The notes under the pieces were generated by a model. It did no database searches. It had not been told where the DNA came from and worked only from the letters and a program-made list of their open reading frames with translations. The position numbers and the translations under genes were made by a program. This document shows, in pieces, positions 5,959 through 14,717 of a stretch of DNA of 44,041 nt. The number at the start of each line of letters is the position of its first letter. Within the stretch, counting starts at the first letter, position 1. The stretch is from Nitrososphaerota archaeon (lineage in GTDB: Archaea > Thermoproteota > Nitrososphaeria > Conexivisphaerales > Conexivisphaeraceae). The stretch lies in the NCBI GenBank assembly GCA_009903775.1, contig WYEM01000018.1:1-44041 (forward strand). The letters run 5' to 3'.

Positions 5959-8952
5959 ATGTCAGTGGCTGGTCCCTACAAGTACACGGTCTCGTTCCGC
6001 GAGGGCGACTGGAGGGACAAGAAGCTCCTAGGGGGCAAGGGCTCATCCCTGGCCCAGATGACCCAGATGGGCCTGCCCGTGCCCCCCGGCTTCACGATAA
6101 CCACCGCCGCCTGCAGGGACTTCTTCGCGCCTAGGAGGGCTGAGATGGACGAGCTCGTGAGGGAGATAGAGAGGAGCGCATCCCCGTCGGCGCGCGACGA
6201 GCTCGTGTCCAGGATATGGTCCATCATAGACTCGCTCGAGCTCCCGGGCGGCCTCATGGACGAGGTCCGCGCCCGCATGCGCGAGCTCGAGTCTGAGACC
6301 GGGAAGGGGTTCGGGGACCCCGGCAACCCGCTGCTGGTCTCGGTGCGCTCCGGGGCCGCAATATCAATGCCCGGCATGATGGACACCGTGCTCAACCTGG
6401 GGCTCAACGACTCGACGGTGGGCGGCCTCGCGTCCCTCACCGGGAACGAGTGGTTCGCCTACGATGCCTACAGGAGGTTCCTCCAGATGTTCGGGAGGAT
6501 AGTCCTGGGGATCGACGACTCCGCCTTCGGCGAGGTGCTGGCCCGGCACGAGGAGAGGATCAGGGACCTCGCGCGCTCGAGGCACGCTGATGAGCTCTCC
6601 AGGCTCTCGTCGGAGCTGCCGGGTTACTCGCCGAGGGTGGACGCGCAGCCACCCAGGGAGCTGGCCCCCGGGCTCTGGGCCGACGCCGTCGCGGAGCTCA
6701 AGTCCGCGGTGGAGGAGCTCAAGTCCGTCATAGCCTCCAAGTGGGGCGAGTTCCCCCAGGACCCCTGGAGGCAGCTCGAGCTGGCGATCAGGGCGGTCTT
6801 CAGGTCCTGGATGAACCCCAGGGCGATATACTACAGGATGGCCAACGGGGTGACGCCCGAGGTGGCCGACTGCACCGCAGTCAACGTGGTGACGATGGTC
6901 TTCGGCAACATCGGCTGGGACTCGGGCACCGGCGTGTACTTCACGAGGAACCCGTCCACCGGGAGGGATGAGCCATACGGCGAGTTCCTGCCGAACGCGC
7001 AGGGCGAGGACGTGGTGGCCGGCGTCAGGACGCCAATGGACCTCGAGGAGCTGCGCAGGAGGATGCCATCCCTCTACGAGCAGCTCATAGAGGCTGGGAA
7101 GAGGCTGGAGCGCATGAACGGCGACGTGATGGACATCGAGTTCACGGTGGAGAGGGGGAGGCTCTACTTCCTCCAGAACAGGGTGGCCAAGATGACGCCC
7201 GCCGCCAGGGTGAAGACGGCGGTCGACCTGGCGAACGAGGGCGTAATCACCAGGGAGGAGGCCGTGATGAAGGTCGAGCCCTCCACCGTCCAGAACCTTC
7301 TGTACCCGAGGGTGGATCCGAGGGCCAAGGCGACCCCCATAGCGACGGGGCTGCCCGCCTCGCCCGGGGCCGTGAGCGGCCAGGTCGTCTTCCACCCGGA
7401 CGACGCCGTGGCCTGGGCCAGGTCCGGGAAGGACGTGATACTCGTGAGGGTGGAGACGAAGCCCGACGACGTCCACGGGTTCTACGCGGCCAAGGGGATA
7501 CTCACGTCCAGGGGAGGGATGACGTCCCACGCGGCGGTGGTGGCCAGGGCCATAGGGAAGCCCGCCGTCGTGGGCGCCGAGGCCATAACTGTGGACTACG
7601 ACGCCAAGGAGATACGCGTGGGCGGCAACGTCATAAGGGAGGGGGACTGGATAACGATCGACGGGAGCAGCGGGGGCCTGTACGCGGGCAGGGTCCCCAC
7701 GGTGGAGCCCGAGATAATACCCGAGCTGGAGGTCCTCCTCTCATGGGCGGACGGCTTCAGGAGGCTCGGCGTGAGGGCTAACGCCGACGTCCCGGAGGAC
7801 GCCGAGATCGCCAGGAAGTTCGGCGCGCAGGGCATAGGGCTCCTCAGGATAGAGAGGATGTTCCGCAGGGCAGATCGCCTCGAGCTCCTGAGGAAGGTGA
7901 TACTGACCGGGAGGTCCGAGGAGAGGCGCGAGCTGCTGCGCAGGCTCTCCGACATGATCAGGCCGGACTTCAAGGAGATACTGAAGATAATGGACGGGCT
8001 CCCCGTCGTGATAAGGCTGATAGACCCGCCGCTGCACGAGTTCCTGCCGTCGCAGGTCGAGGTGCTCAGGCAGCTCCAGGACGCGAGGGCGGTCTACGCG
8101 GCCCTCAGGAACTCGGAGCTGGCGCGCTCCTCATCGCCGGAGGTCCTGAGGCAGTACGAGGCGAAGCTCGCCGAGCTGGAGGAGCTGTACTCGAGGATCA
8201 GCGCTCTGGCGGAGCACAACCCGATGATGGGGCACAGGGGGGTCAGGGTGGGCGTGACCGACCCGGACTTCTACTACTACCTCACGAGGGCAATAGTGGA
8301 GGCCGCGCTCGACCTGGTGGAGGAGGGCCGGAACCCGGTCGTCGAGATAATGATACCCCAGGTGATGGACGTCGAGGAGATCAGGTACGTGAAGTCGAGC
8401 GCTCTGGTGCCCGCGATGTCGGATGCCGCGGCGGAGAGGGGATACAGGCTGGAGGCGGACCCGTCCAGCGCGGCGCGCTACACGATCTCGGGGAACGGGC
8501 GGAGGCTCGGCATCCTGGTGGGCACGATGGTGGAGACGGTGAGGGCGGCCCTCACGGCGTCCGAGATAGCGAGGGAGGTGGCGTTCTTCAGCTTCGGCAC
8601 CAACGACCTGACGCAGGCGACGCTGAGCTTCAGCAGGGACGACGTGGAGAACAAGTTCCTTCCCAAGTACCTGGAGCTCCAGATACTGAGCGACAACCCG
8701 TTCCAGACGCTCGACGTGAAGGGGGTGGGGAGGCTCGTGAGGATCGCCACCTCCGAGGGCAAGGCCTCGAACCCGTCCCTGGAGGTCGGGGTGTGCGGCG
8801 AGCACGGCGGGGACCCGAGGTCGATAGAGTTCTTCCACTCGGCCGGCCTGGACTACGTGAGCGCTTCGCCCTACCGCGTGATGGTGGCCAGGCTCGCCGC
8901 CGCCAGGGCGGCGCTGAGGGAGAGGATGGGCTCGCGGCCCCAGGCGGATTAG
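5959..8952 (+). CDS. ppdK: Pyruvate, phosphate dikinase
   Basis: The protein has 997 residues and interconverts pyruvate, ATP and phosphate with phosphoenolpyruvate, AMP and pyrophosphate, linking pyruvate to gluconeogenesis or glycolysis in the cytoplasm. The order is an N-terminal ATP-grasp domain (GGKGSSLAQMTQMGLPVPPG at the start, VSVRSGAAISMPGMMDTVLN, FTRNPSTG, FLQNR), the swivelling phosphohistidine domain with GGMTSHAAVVAR (catalytic His about 524), and the C-terminal TIM barrel (GHRGVRVG, EIMIPQV, FSFGTNDLTQ, VGVCGEHGGDP with catalytic Cys about 946). It is about 100 residues longer than typical members. The extra length includes an inserted helical stretch near 230-260 and one before GHRGVRV. 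The ATG at 5959 follows an AT-rich TTAATATCATAATC about 33 bases upstream. It is a single-gene unit. Confidence 0.95.
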   Translation: MSVAGPYKYTVSFREGDWRDKKLLGGKGSSLAQMTQMGLPVPPGFTITTAACRDFFAPRRAEMDELVREIERSASPSARDELVSRIWSIIDSLELPGGLMDEVRARMRELESETGKGFGDPGNPLLVSVRSGAAISMPGMMDTVLNLGLNDSTVGGLASLTGNEWFAYDAYRRFLQMFGRIVLGIDDSAFGEVLARHEERIRDLARSRHADELSRLSSELPGYSPRVDAQPPRELAPGLWADAVAELKSAVEELKSVIASKWGEFPQDPWRQLELAIRAVFRSWMNPRAIYYRMANGVTPEVADCTAVNVVTMVFGNIGWDSGTGVYFTRNPSTGRDEPYGEFLPNAQGEDVVAGVRTPMDLEELRRRMPSLYEQLIEAGKRLERMNGDVMDIEFTVERGRLYFLQNRVAKMTPAARVKTAVDLANEGVITREEAVMKVEPSTVQNLLYPRVDPRAKATPIATGLPASPGAVSGQVVFHPDDAVAWARSGKDVILVRVETKPDDVHGFYAAKGILTSRGGMTSHAAVVARAIGKPAVVGAEAITVDYDAKEIRVGGNVIREGDWITIDGSSGGLYAGRVPTVEPEIIPELEVLLSWADGFRRLGVRANADVPEDAEIARKFGAQGIGLLRIERMFRRADRLELLRKVILTGRSEERRELLRRLSDMIRPDFKEILKIMDGLPVVIRLIDPPLHEFLPSQVEVLRQLQDARAVYAALRNSELARSSSPEVLRQYEAKLAELEELYSRISALAEHNPMMGHRGVRVGVTDPDFYYYLTRAIVEAALDLVEEGRNPVVEIMIPQVMDVEEIRYVKSSALVPAMSDAAAERGYRLEADPSSAARYTISGNGRRLGILVGTMVETVRAALTASEIAREVAFFSFGTNDLTQATLSFSRDDVENKFLPKYLELQILSDNPFQTLDVKGVGRLVRIATSEGKASNPSLEVGVCGEHGGDPRSIEFFHSAGLDYVSASPYRVMVARLAAARAALRERMGSRPQAD

Positions 8953-9085
8953 GCGGGGTTTCCGCTGCGCGTGCTAAAGCGGAAGGTTTCGAGCGGGTCA
9001 AGTCGGGATGTTCAGCAGCCCGTGCCGAGGCCGGGTAACTTCCAAGATCCCAGCTGAACCCCCGCCCCTAGGGGCGGGGAACCCG
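8953..9085 (+). mobile_element. Solo right-end relic of a TnpB element
   Basis: Bases 9004-9038 read SGCSAARAEAG then stop, resembling the last codons of the tnpB at 39.1 kb (GVAPVKGA then stop) and of the relic at 40.4 kb (LGCSAAPVKGA then stop). They are followed by a perfect 20-bp palindrome at 9060-9079 in the place of the element-end hairpin. The rest of the 396-base gap between ppdK and the MFS gene (9086-9300) holds no convincing gene, only an imperfect hairpin near 9227-9245. Confidence 0.5.
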
Positions 9086-9302
9086 GGGGAAGGGGTAGGT
9101 TTCGAATCAGCTCCGGCGCCTCCTCGCGGGTCGTCGCGGCGGTCCGAACCGCGTGCCCCCTGCTTGGGAATCGATCCAGCTCCGCGCGCCGCTCCGGGCG
9201 TCGGACTCCTCAAACACCATGGTCCCTCCATCGTGCGATCGAGGGAGCGGCGGGACATAGCGTCCCCATTGATGCCGCAAGGGCCATGCGGGGCACCTCA
9301 AA

Positions 9303-9345
9303 CCATATTATAAAAAAACAATAAACAGGTAATTAACGAGGGGGT
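9303..9345 (+). promoter_or_regulatory. AT-rich promoter of the MFS gene
   Basis: A TATA-like run (ATATTATAAAAAAACAATAA, 9305-9324) stands out from the GC-rich background about 38 bases before the GTG at 9349. A purine-rich GAGGGGG at 9338-9344 could act as a ribosome binding site, so this gene probably has a short leader, unlike most here. Confidence 0.5.
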
Positions 9346-9348
9346 GCC

Positions 9349-11493
9349 GTGAACGCGGACGCCTGGCGGCCCGTTCACTGGGCTCTGTTCGCGATGATCG
9401 CCTCCAGCTTCCTGATGGATGGGATCCTGTTCAGCCTGGTCCCGGCCACCCTGTACCTCGTGGAGCCGCTGAGCGGCCACGCGACCGCGATCCTTGCGGC
9501 TGACTCCATATCCTTCGTGGCGGGCGCGCTCGTCCTCGGCCGGCTGGGGGACCGCATGGGGCGCAGGTCCACCCTGGTGACATCCCTGCTGATCTACACG
9601 GCGGGGGCGGCCGCGTTCGCCGCGGCATTCCAGCTGGGCCGGTTGGACCTCGCGGTGGCGATAGCGACCACCTCGCTGGTGAACTTCGGGGTGGGCGGCG
9701 AGACCGGGCCGGCCTACGCCGCGCTGGCGGAGTACGCCCCGGCGAGGCGCAGGGGCTGGGTGATGGTGCTGGCGCCTAACTTCTGGAACGTCGGCGCGGC
9801 CCTCATAGCAGCGCTCTCCCTCCGCTACGCCGAGCTGACCGGCGACCCGCGCGCGGCGACCGCCTACACGTTCGCCACGGCCGTTGTGCTGGCCCTCCTC
9901 CTGCTGATCATCAGGTATCACATACCGGAGTCCCCCAGGTGGCTGTTGGCCAGGGGCAGGGCTAGGGAGGCGGAGGAGGTCTCGAGGCGCTACGGCGTCC
10001 GGGTCCCCGCCGGGAACCCCGCGGGCGCCGGAGGGGGCCTCGGCCGGTACGCCTGGCGGCTCCTCCTGCTGACGGCGTCCTTCACCATACAGCTGCTCGC
10101 CTACAACGTGGCGTCGTACTACCTGCCCTACGCCCCTGGGTTCGCGTATGGATACGCCGCGGCCCTCAACGTGGCCGTGGCGAACGTGGGGGCTTCCGTG
10201 GGGGCGTTTCTCCTGTTGCCGCTCATCGACAGGTCCCGCCGCTCCTCGTTCCTCCTGTCGATGGCCGGAGGGCTCGCCACAGCGCTGGTGCTGATGGCCG
10301 CGCACGGGGGACCCCCGGCGATCTACATGGTGGCTCTGTTCGCCAACATGATCTTCGTCGAGTGGGCGTGGGCGGTCGTCAGCGCCCTCGAGAGCGAGCT
10401 CTTCCCCACGGCCCACAGGTCGACCGCCGTGGGGCTCGTCACAGCCCTCTCGTGGCTCGTGAACACCGCAGCGATAATCTGGGGCGGCGAGGCCGGCGCC
10501 TGGTCGCTCCTCTGGTTGCTCGCGGCTCTGTGGGGCTCGGGAGTGGCGATCGCTGCCCTGTGGCGCGCCCTGGGCATCGAGAGCTCGGGCAGGGAGCTGG
10601 AGGAGCTCGGCCGAGAGGGCTCCTCCCCCCGATCGCTCCCGGCGCGGCGGCCCCCGTTCCTCCACAATCTCTGCAGGAATCGGCGGAAGGCTCCGGCAAG
10701 CTCGGCCCTGGCGCATCCCCGCAGCCGCTTTTACATCATCGAGTCAAAATTACAGCAGTCTATGCAATATTGTTTAAATATATCAGTCTTCCCCCCGTAC
10801 CCGAGGATGCCATCGGAGCAGGAGCGCGAGTATCCCTGGTCCCATTACACGCTGGCGTGCTGCAGGAGGGGACCGGCGCCTCCGACCCTCTACGTTCTCT
10901 ACGCCGTCCAGATAGCCGTCGTGATAGTACTGTCCTACCTGAGCGTCGTCCTGCTGGGCCCGCTGAGCTACTCCGGGATCTCCCTCTTCTACTTCGCCTA
11001 CCCGTTCATAATAGTATTCACCCTGTGGTGGGGCTTCTGGGGGGCCCTCGCCGGCTACATAGGATGCGTCGTGGGCGCCGGCCTCATGGTCGGGTTGCCG
11101 CTGCTACCCTCGATCGCGTACGCGCTGAGCGACCTAGTGCCTTTCCTGGTGATGTTCGCCCTCTACAGGGGCGTGCTGGCCAGGCTGGGCGTGGATCCCC
11201 TGATGAGGGACCTCGTCGAGCGCGAGATAAGGGGCTACAGGGCGAGGAGGAGCGCCGCGTGGTTCTGGTTCATCCTCCTGAACGGGCTCGTGCTCAACGC
11301 CCTTAGCGCGGAGATCGGGGTCGGGATTCAGTACGCCATGGGGCTGGTGCCGCCCGACGCCTACTGGTTCTGGTGGATAGGCTGGTTCGTGGGCGACCTC
11401 CTGGCGATGGTGATCCTGACGCCGATCCTGGTGAAGGGGCTGACGAGCATGGTGGAGAGGTACGGCCTGATCAATCACGGCTGGTTCACATGA
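9349..11493 (+). CDS. MFS permease whose frame runs on into the next membrane protein
   Basis: Residues 1 to about 425 form a 12-helix major facilitator of the sugar-porter/metabolite type. Motifs are GRLGDRMGRRST after helix 2-3, PESPRWLLARGRAREAEEV before the central loop, and ELFPTAHRSTAVG in the second half. The substrate is unknown. The domain ends near base 10640, but the frame has no stop. It continues through a basic linker of about 55 residues, encoded by AT-rich promoter-like DNA, into the membrane protein starting at 10807. That linker is unlikely to be a designed joint, because a TATA box sits in it at the right distance from the next ATG. Either the MFS stop was lost or both proteins can also be made as a fusion. 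Confidence 0.75.
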   Translation: MNADAWRPVHWALFAMIASSFLMDGILFSLVPATLYLVEPLSGHATAILAADSISFVAGALVLGRLGDRMGRRSTLVTSLLIYTAGAAAFAAAFQLGRLDLAVAIATTSLVNFGVGGETGPAYAALAEYAPARRRGWVMVLAPNFWNVGAALIAALSLRYAELTGDPRAATAYTFATAVVLALLLLIIRYHIPESPRWLLARGRAREAEEVSRRYGVRVPAGNPAGAGGGLGRYAWRLLLLTASFTIQLLAYNVASYYLPYAPGFAYGYAAALNVAVANVGASVGAFLLLPLIDRSRRSSFLLSMAGGLATALVLMAAHGGPPAIYMVALFANMIFVEWAWAVVSALESELFPTAHRSTAVGLVTALSWLVNTAAIIWGGEAGAWSLLWLLAALWGSGVAIAALWRALGIESSGRELEELGREGSSPRSLPARRPPFLHNLCRNRRKAPASSALAHPRSRFYIIESKLQQSMQYCLNISVFPPYPRMPSEQEREYPWSHYTLACCRRGPAPPTLYVLYAVQIAVVIVLSYLSVVLLGPLSYSGISLFYFAYPFIIVFTLWWGFWGALAGYIGCVVGAGLMVGLPLLPSIAYALSDLVPFLVMFALYRGVLARLGVDPLMRDLVEREIRGYRARRSAAWFWFILLNGLVLNALSAEIGVGIQYAMGLVPPDAYWFWWIGWFVGDLLAMVILTPILVKGLTSMVERYGLINHGWFT
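10772..10788 (+). promoter_or_regulatory. TATA box of the candidate ECF S-component gene
   Basis: GTTTAAATATATCAG is the most AT-rich run in this part of the window and is centred about 28 bases before the ATG at 10807. It lies inside the open frame that joins the MFS gene to the downstream gene. Just upstream, CAATATTG (10765-10772) is a small palindrome. Confidence 0.6.
10807..11493 (+). CDS. Integral membrane protein, candidate ECF transporter substrate-binding (S) component
   Basis: This 228-residue protein has about six hydrophobic segments, starting with LYVLYAVQIAVVIVLSYLSV and including an aromatic-rich stretch (FYFAYPFIIVFTLWWGFW). It is followed on the same strand by EcfT (74 bases later) and a fused EcfA protein, and S-components usually sit with these. 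No vitamin-specific motif (BioY, ThiT, CbiM and so on) is recognisable, so the substrate is unknown. A MASE1-like or generic membrane protein is an alternative. The start at ATG 10807 is supported by a TATA box 28 bases upstream, although the same frame is open far upstream into the MFS gene. Confidence 0.6.
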   Translation: MPSEQEREYPWSHYTLACCRRGPAPPTLYVLYAVQIAVVIVLSYLSVVLLGPLSYSGISLFYFAYPFIIVFTLWWGFWGALAGYIGCVVGAGLMVGLPLLPSIAYALSDLVPFLVMFALYRGVLARLGVDPLMRDLVEREIRGYRARRSAAWFWFILLNGLVLNALSAEIGVGIQYAMGLVPPDAYWFWWIGWFVGDLLAMVILTPILVKGLTSMVERYGLINHGWFT

Positions 11494-11566
11494 TAGTTCA
11501 CCATAATTCTATTTTTATGGATTTTCAATTCTAAAGCCTTAAGCGGGGAGGCGGGGGATCGCTGGC

Positions 11567-12646
11567 ATGGGGGCCGGGATCTCCGAGGCGGGGCGTCGCC
11601 TGGAGAAGACGCGCGTGCGCACGTTCCTCTACTCGATGCGCATCGGCACCCCGGTGGAGAGGCTCCATGTGATAACGAAGGTGGTGCTGATGCTCACCCT
11701 GTCCACCCTCGCGCTCCACATGTTCAACATACCTGTGGAGAGGGGCGGCCCGGACCTCGTGGGGCTCGCGCTCCTGCTGCTGATAGTCGTGGCGCTCCTG
11801 GGGGCGGCGCGCGTCGCGAGGTATCTGGTCACCTCGTATCTGGTGCTGGCCCTGCCGGTGCTCCTGGGAATCTTCGTCTGGTGGCTCTACTTCAACCGGG
11901 GCCTGCCCGGCCCCAGGATGCAACTGTACCTATGGCCCGGGTACGTGCCCCTGGGACTGTCCACGGTGGTCCTCGCGGCCGCCCTCGCGGCCCTGTACCT
12001 CAGGGCGCGCAGCGTCCCGGGCCCCCTCGCGGCCGCCCTCATACTCTGGTGGCTCTCGCTCATGCCCCCGGCGCTCGACGAGAGCCCGATGACTTCGTGG
12101 GCCAGGATCCCGCTCGGCGCCGCGGTGGCCGTCGATGTCCCGCGGTGGGCGCTCGTGGTCGCCGTGGCCAAGGTGCTCGGCTTCGCCGTCATGATCTACT
12201 CGACGTTCCTCCTCCTGCTCACCACCAGGGACGCCGAGGTGGCCGGGGCGCTGAGGCAGCTCGGGGTGCCCTACAGGGCATCGTTCTACGCTAGCCTCGT
12301 GTTCAGGAACCTGGACACGGTCATGGCGGACTACACGAACATAAGGAACGCGCAGGTGGCGCGGGGAGCCATGGTCGCGAGGAGGGGCCCGCTCGCCAGG
12401 CTCGCGGACCTGGCGCGCATCTCGGTGCCGCTGGTGGCCTCGATGATAAGGAGGTCGGTCGAGATGGGCATAGCCCTCTACGCCAGGGGCTTCTACTCGG
12501 CCACGAGGATAACCGAGTACAGGGAGAGGAGGCCGTTCACCTACGTCGATTGGGCGGTGGTGGCCTTGCTCGCAGCGCTCGCAGTGTTCGACGTGGTCCT
12601 CGGGTACAGGTTCGACTCGATGCTGCGCCTTGCCGGATACGGGTGA
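11567..12646 (+). CDS. ecfT: ECF transporter transmembrane component EcfT
   Basis: A 359-residue membrane protein that couples ATP hydrolysis by EcfA to substrate uptake. The C-terminal half carries the two conserved Ala-Arg-Gly coupling motifs in cytoplasmic helices (QVARGAMVARRG and ALYARGFYSATR), preceded by TFLLLLTTRDAEVAGALRQL. It is longer than the usual 250-270 residues because of an N-terminal region with extra hydrophobic helices. TATA-like CCTTAAG is centred about 28 bases before the ATG at 11567, and a second AT-rich run (CTATTTTTATGG) lies further upstream. The stop TGA at 12644-12646 is 4 bases before the ATPase start, so the two genes are one operon. Confidence 0.85.
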   Translation: MGAGISEAGRRLEKTRVRTFLYSMRIGTPVERLHVITKVVLMLTLSTLALHMFNIPVERGGPDLVGLALLLLIVVALLGAARVARYLVTSYLVLALPVLLGIFVWWLYFNRGLPGPRMQLYLWPGYVPLGLSTVVLAAALAALYLRARSVPGPLAAALILWWLSLMPPALDESPMTSWARIPLGAAVAVDVPRWALVVAVAKVLGFAVMIYSTFLLLLTTRDAEVAGALRQLGVPYRASFYASLVFRNLDTVMADYTNIRNAQVARGAMVARRGPLARLADLARISVPLVASMIRRSVEMGIALYARGFYSATRITEYRERRPFTYVDWAVVALLAALAVFDVVLGYRFDSMLRLAGYG

Positions 12647-12650
12647 TGGC

Positions 12651-14717
12651 ATGCCCCCCGCCGTGGAGCTCATCGACCTGTGGTGGAGGTACCCATCCTA
12701 CGGGGGCGAGGGCCATCAGTACGCCCTCAGGGGGATCAACCTGAGGGTGGACGAGGGCGAGTTCCTCGCGATCGTGGGACCGAGCGGCGCCGGGAAGTCG
12801 ACCCTCTGCTACGCGATGGCGGGCGTGATACCCCACATGTTCAGCCCGCCCTACGGGGAGGAGCCCGAGCACTTCAGGGGCGAGGTCCGCATCGAGGGGG
12901 AGACCCTGACGAAGCTCGAGATGGTTGAGGACCCCTCGGGAGCCCGGCGCCCGGCCTTCACCGGCAGGAAGTACGCGGCGCCGACGGCCGGCCTGCTGCT
13001 CCAGGACCCGGAGAACCAGTTCCTCAGGATGGACCTGCTGCACGAGGTCGCCTTCGGCGCCGAGCTCTTGGGGCTGCCCGAGGACGAGATAGAGAGGCGC
13101 GTCAGGGAGGCGATGGAGATCGTCGGGCTGGGCTCCCTGTTCCCGATAGCCCACCTAGTGCACCCATCGGAGCTCTCGGGGGGCCAGAAGCAGCGCGCGG
13201 CCATAGCCTCCTTCCTCGCAATGAGGCCTAGGATACTCATCCTGGACGAGCCGACCTCCGACCTGGATCCCATGGGGAAGCTGGAGGTGATGGGCGCGAT
13301 AGACCGCCTGAGGAGGGAGCACGACCTCACGATAATTCTCGTGGAGCACAATCCCGAGGTCATAATGAGGCACGCCGACCGCGTCGCTGTCATGGATAAC
13401 GGCGAGGTAGTCGCGGTGGGGGGCGTGGAGGAGATCTACTCGGACCCGGATCTCCTGCGCGGCCACGGGCTGTACCCCTCCGACGTGTCCAGAATAGGGC
13501 AGGAGGCCGGGCTCAGGTACGGGGGGCGCATACCCATCAGCGTGGAGGAGGGCCTCGAGGCCCTCAGGCGCGAGAGGCCGGACTTCTCGCGCGTGGAGCC
13601 GGACGGCGAGCCGGCGCGCGGCGAGCCGGTGATCGAGGTCGAGGGCGTGCACTATTGGTATGAGGACGGGACTTACGCCCTGAGGGGCGTCGACTTCAGG
13701 ATCCACGATGGCGAGTTCGTCGGCCTCATAGGGCAGAACGGGTCGGGCAAGACCACCATCTCTAAGCTGATCGCCGGAGTATATGGGAGGTTCAAGGGCA
13801 GGGGGGACATCAGGGTGATGGGGGCGAGCCTCAGGGACAGGAGGGTCGCCGAGAGGGTGCCGCTCCACGTGGGCTACGTGTTCCAGAACCCTGACCACCA
13901 GATATTCATGAGGAGGGTCTACGACGAGGTGGCGTACGGGCTCCGCAACCTGAGGCTCCCCTCCGGGGAGGTGGACGCGCGCGTCAGGGAGGCCCTAGAG
14001 AGGGTGGGGCTCTCGCACAAGGTGGACGAGGACCCGGTGTTCCTGAGCAGGGGTGAGAGGAGGAGGCTCACGGTGGCGTCCATAATCGCGATGAGGCCGA
14101 GGGTGCTCATAGTGGACGAGCCGACGACCGGCCAGGACTTCAGGATGACCGAGGACATAATGTCCCTGCTCAGCCAGCTCAACAGGGAGGGCTCGACGGT
14201 GATAGTGATCACCCACGACATGTCCATGGTCGCGGAGCACCTGAGGAGGGTGATAGTCATGCACTTCGGCGTCGTCGTGTACGACGGCCCGACCAGGGGC
14301 TTCTTCAGCGACGAGGGGCTCCTGAGGTCCCTCTCGATGAGTCCGCCCATGGCTGTGAAGCTCAGCCACGCCTACAGGAGGTCCGTGGACCCAAGCGCGC
14401 CCGTCCTGATCAGCGTGAGGGAGTGGGTGGCCGCACTGAAGGGCGGCGCCCGTGCCTCCCCGGGCCGCCCGGGCGCAGCGGCCCGCGGTCCGGCCGGGGG
14501 CCGACGGGGATATGGGGCCTCGCCCGATCGATCCGGGTACACCTTCACGTTCAGTCCGTGCCCCGCGAGCACCTCGGCGAACTCCTCCATGGCATCCCGG
14601 GGCGCGCGCTCGACGTCTGGCAGCCTGGGCGCCCTATATACCGTGTACAGGTGGACCTCGTCCGGCCCCACGCGGGAGAGGGCCTCGGCCATGGCCCTGG
14701 CGTCCTCTATCCCGTAG
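12651..14717 (+). CDS. Fused two-domain ECF transporter ATPase (EcfA-EcfA')
   Basis: Two ABC ATPase domains lie in one chain. Domain 1 has Walker A GPSGAGKST, signature LSGGQKQR and Walker B ILILDEPTSDLD. Domain 2 has Walker A GQNGSGKTT, a variant signature LSRGERRR and Walker B VLIVDEPTTGQD. Both Q-loops (LLLQDPENQFL and VFQNPDHQIF) carry the DPENQ or NPDHQ form typical of ECF/cobalt-type importers. EcfA1 and EcfA2 are often separate genes; here they are fused. The ATG at 12651 follows ecfT by 4 bases. Conserved sequence ends near 14450. The frame then runs to 14717 through a Ser/Pro/Arg-rich tail that is antisense to the radical SAM gene and probably not meaningful. Confidence 0.88.
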   Translation: MPPAVELIDLWWRYPSYGGEGHQYALRGINLRVDEGEFLAIVGPSGAGKSTLCYAMAGVIPHMFSPPYGEEPEHFRGEVRIEGETLTKLEMVEDPSGARRPAFTGRKYAAPTAGLLLQDPENQFLRMDLLHEVAFGAELLGLPEDEIERRVREAMEIVGLGSLFPIAHLVHPSELSGGQKQRAAIASFLAMRPRILILDEPTSDLDPMGKLEVMGAIDRLRREHDLTIILVEHNPEVIMRHADRVAVMDNGEVVAVGGVEEIYSDPDLLRGHGLYPSDVSRIGQEAGLRYGGRIPISVEEGLEALRRERPDFSRVEPDGEPARGEPVIEVEGVHYWYEDGTYALRGVDFRIHDGEFVGLIGQNGSGKTTISKLIAGVYGRFKGRGDIRVMGASLRDRRVAERVPLHVGYVFQNPDHQIFMRRVYDEVAYGLRNLRLPSGEVDARVREALERVGLSHKVDEDPVFLSRGERRRLTVASIIAMRPRVLIVDEPTTGQDFRMTEDIMSLLSQLNREGSTVIVITHDMSMVAEHLRRVIVMHFGVVVYDGPTRGFFSDEGLLRSLSMSPPMAVKLSHAYRRSVDPSAPVLISVREWVAALKGGARASPGRPGAAARGPAGGRRGYGASPDRSGYTFTFSPCPASTSANSSMASRGARSTSGSLGALYTVYRWTSSGPTRERASAMALASSIP

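Noticed and set aside
9086-9300. Possible tRNA suggested by TTTCGAATC near 9103
   Set aside because: No acceptor stem, D-arm or anticodon arm can be folded around it on either strand.
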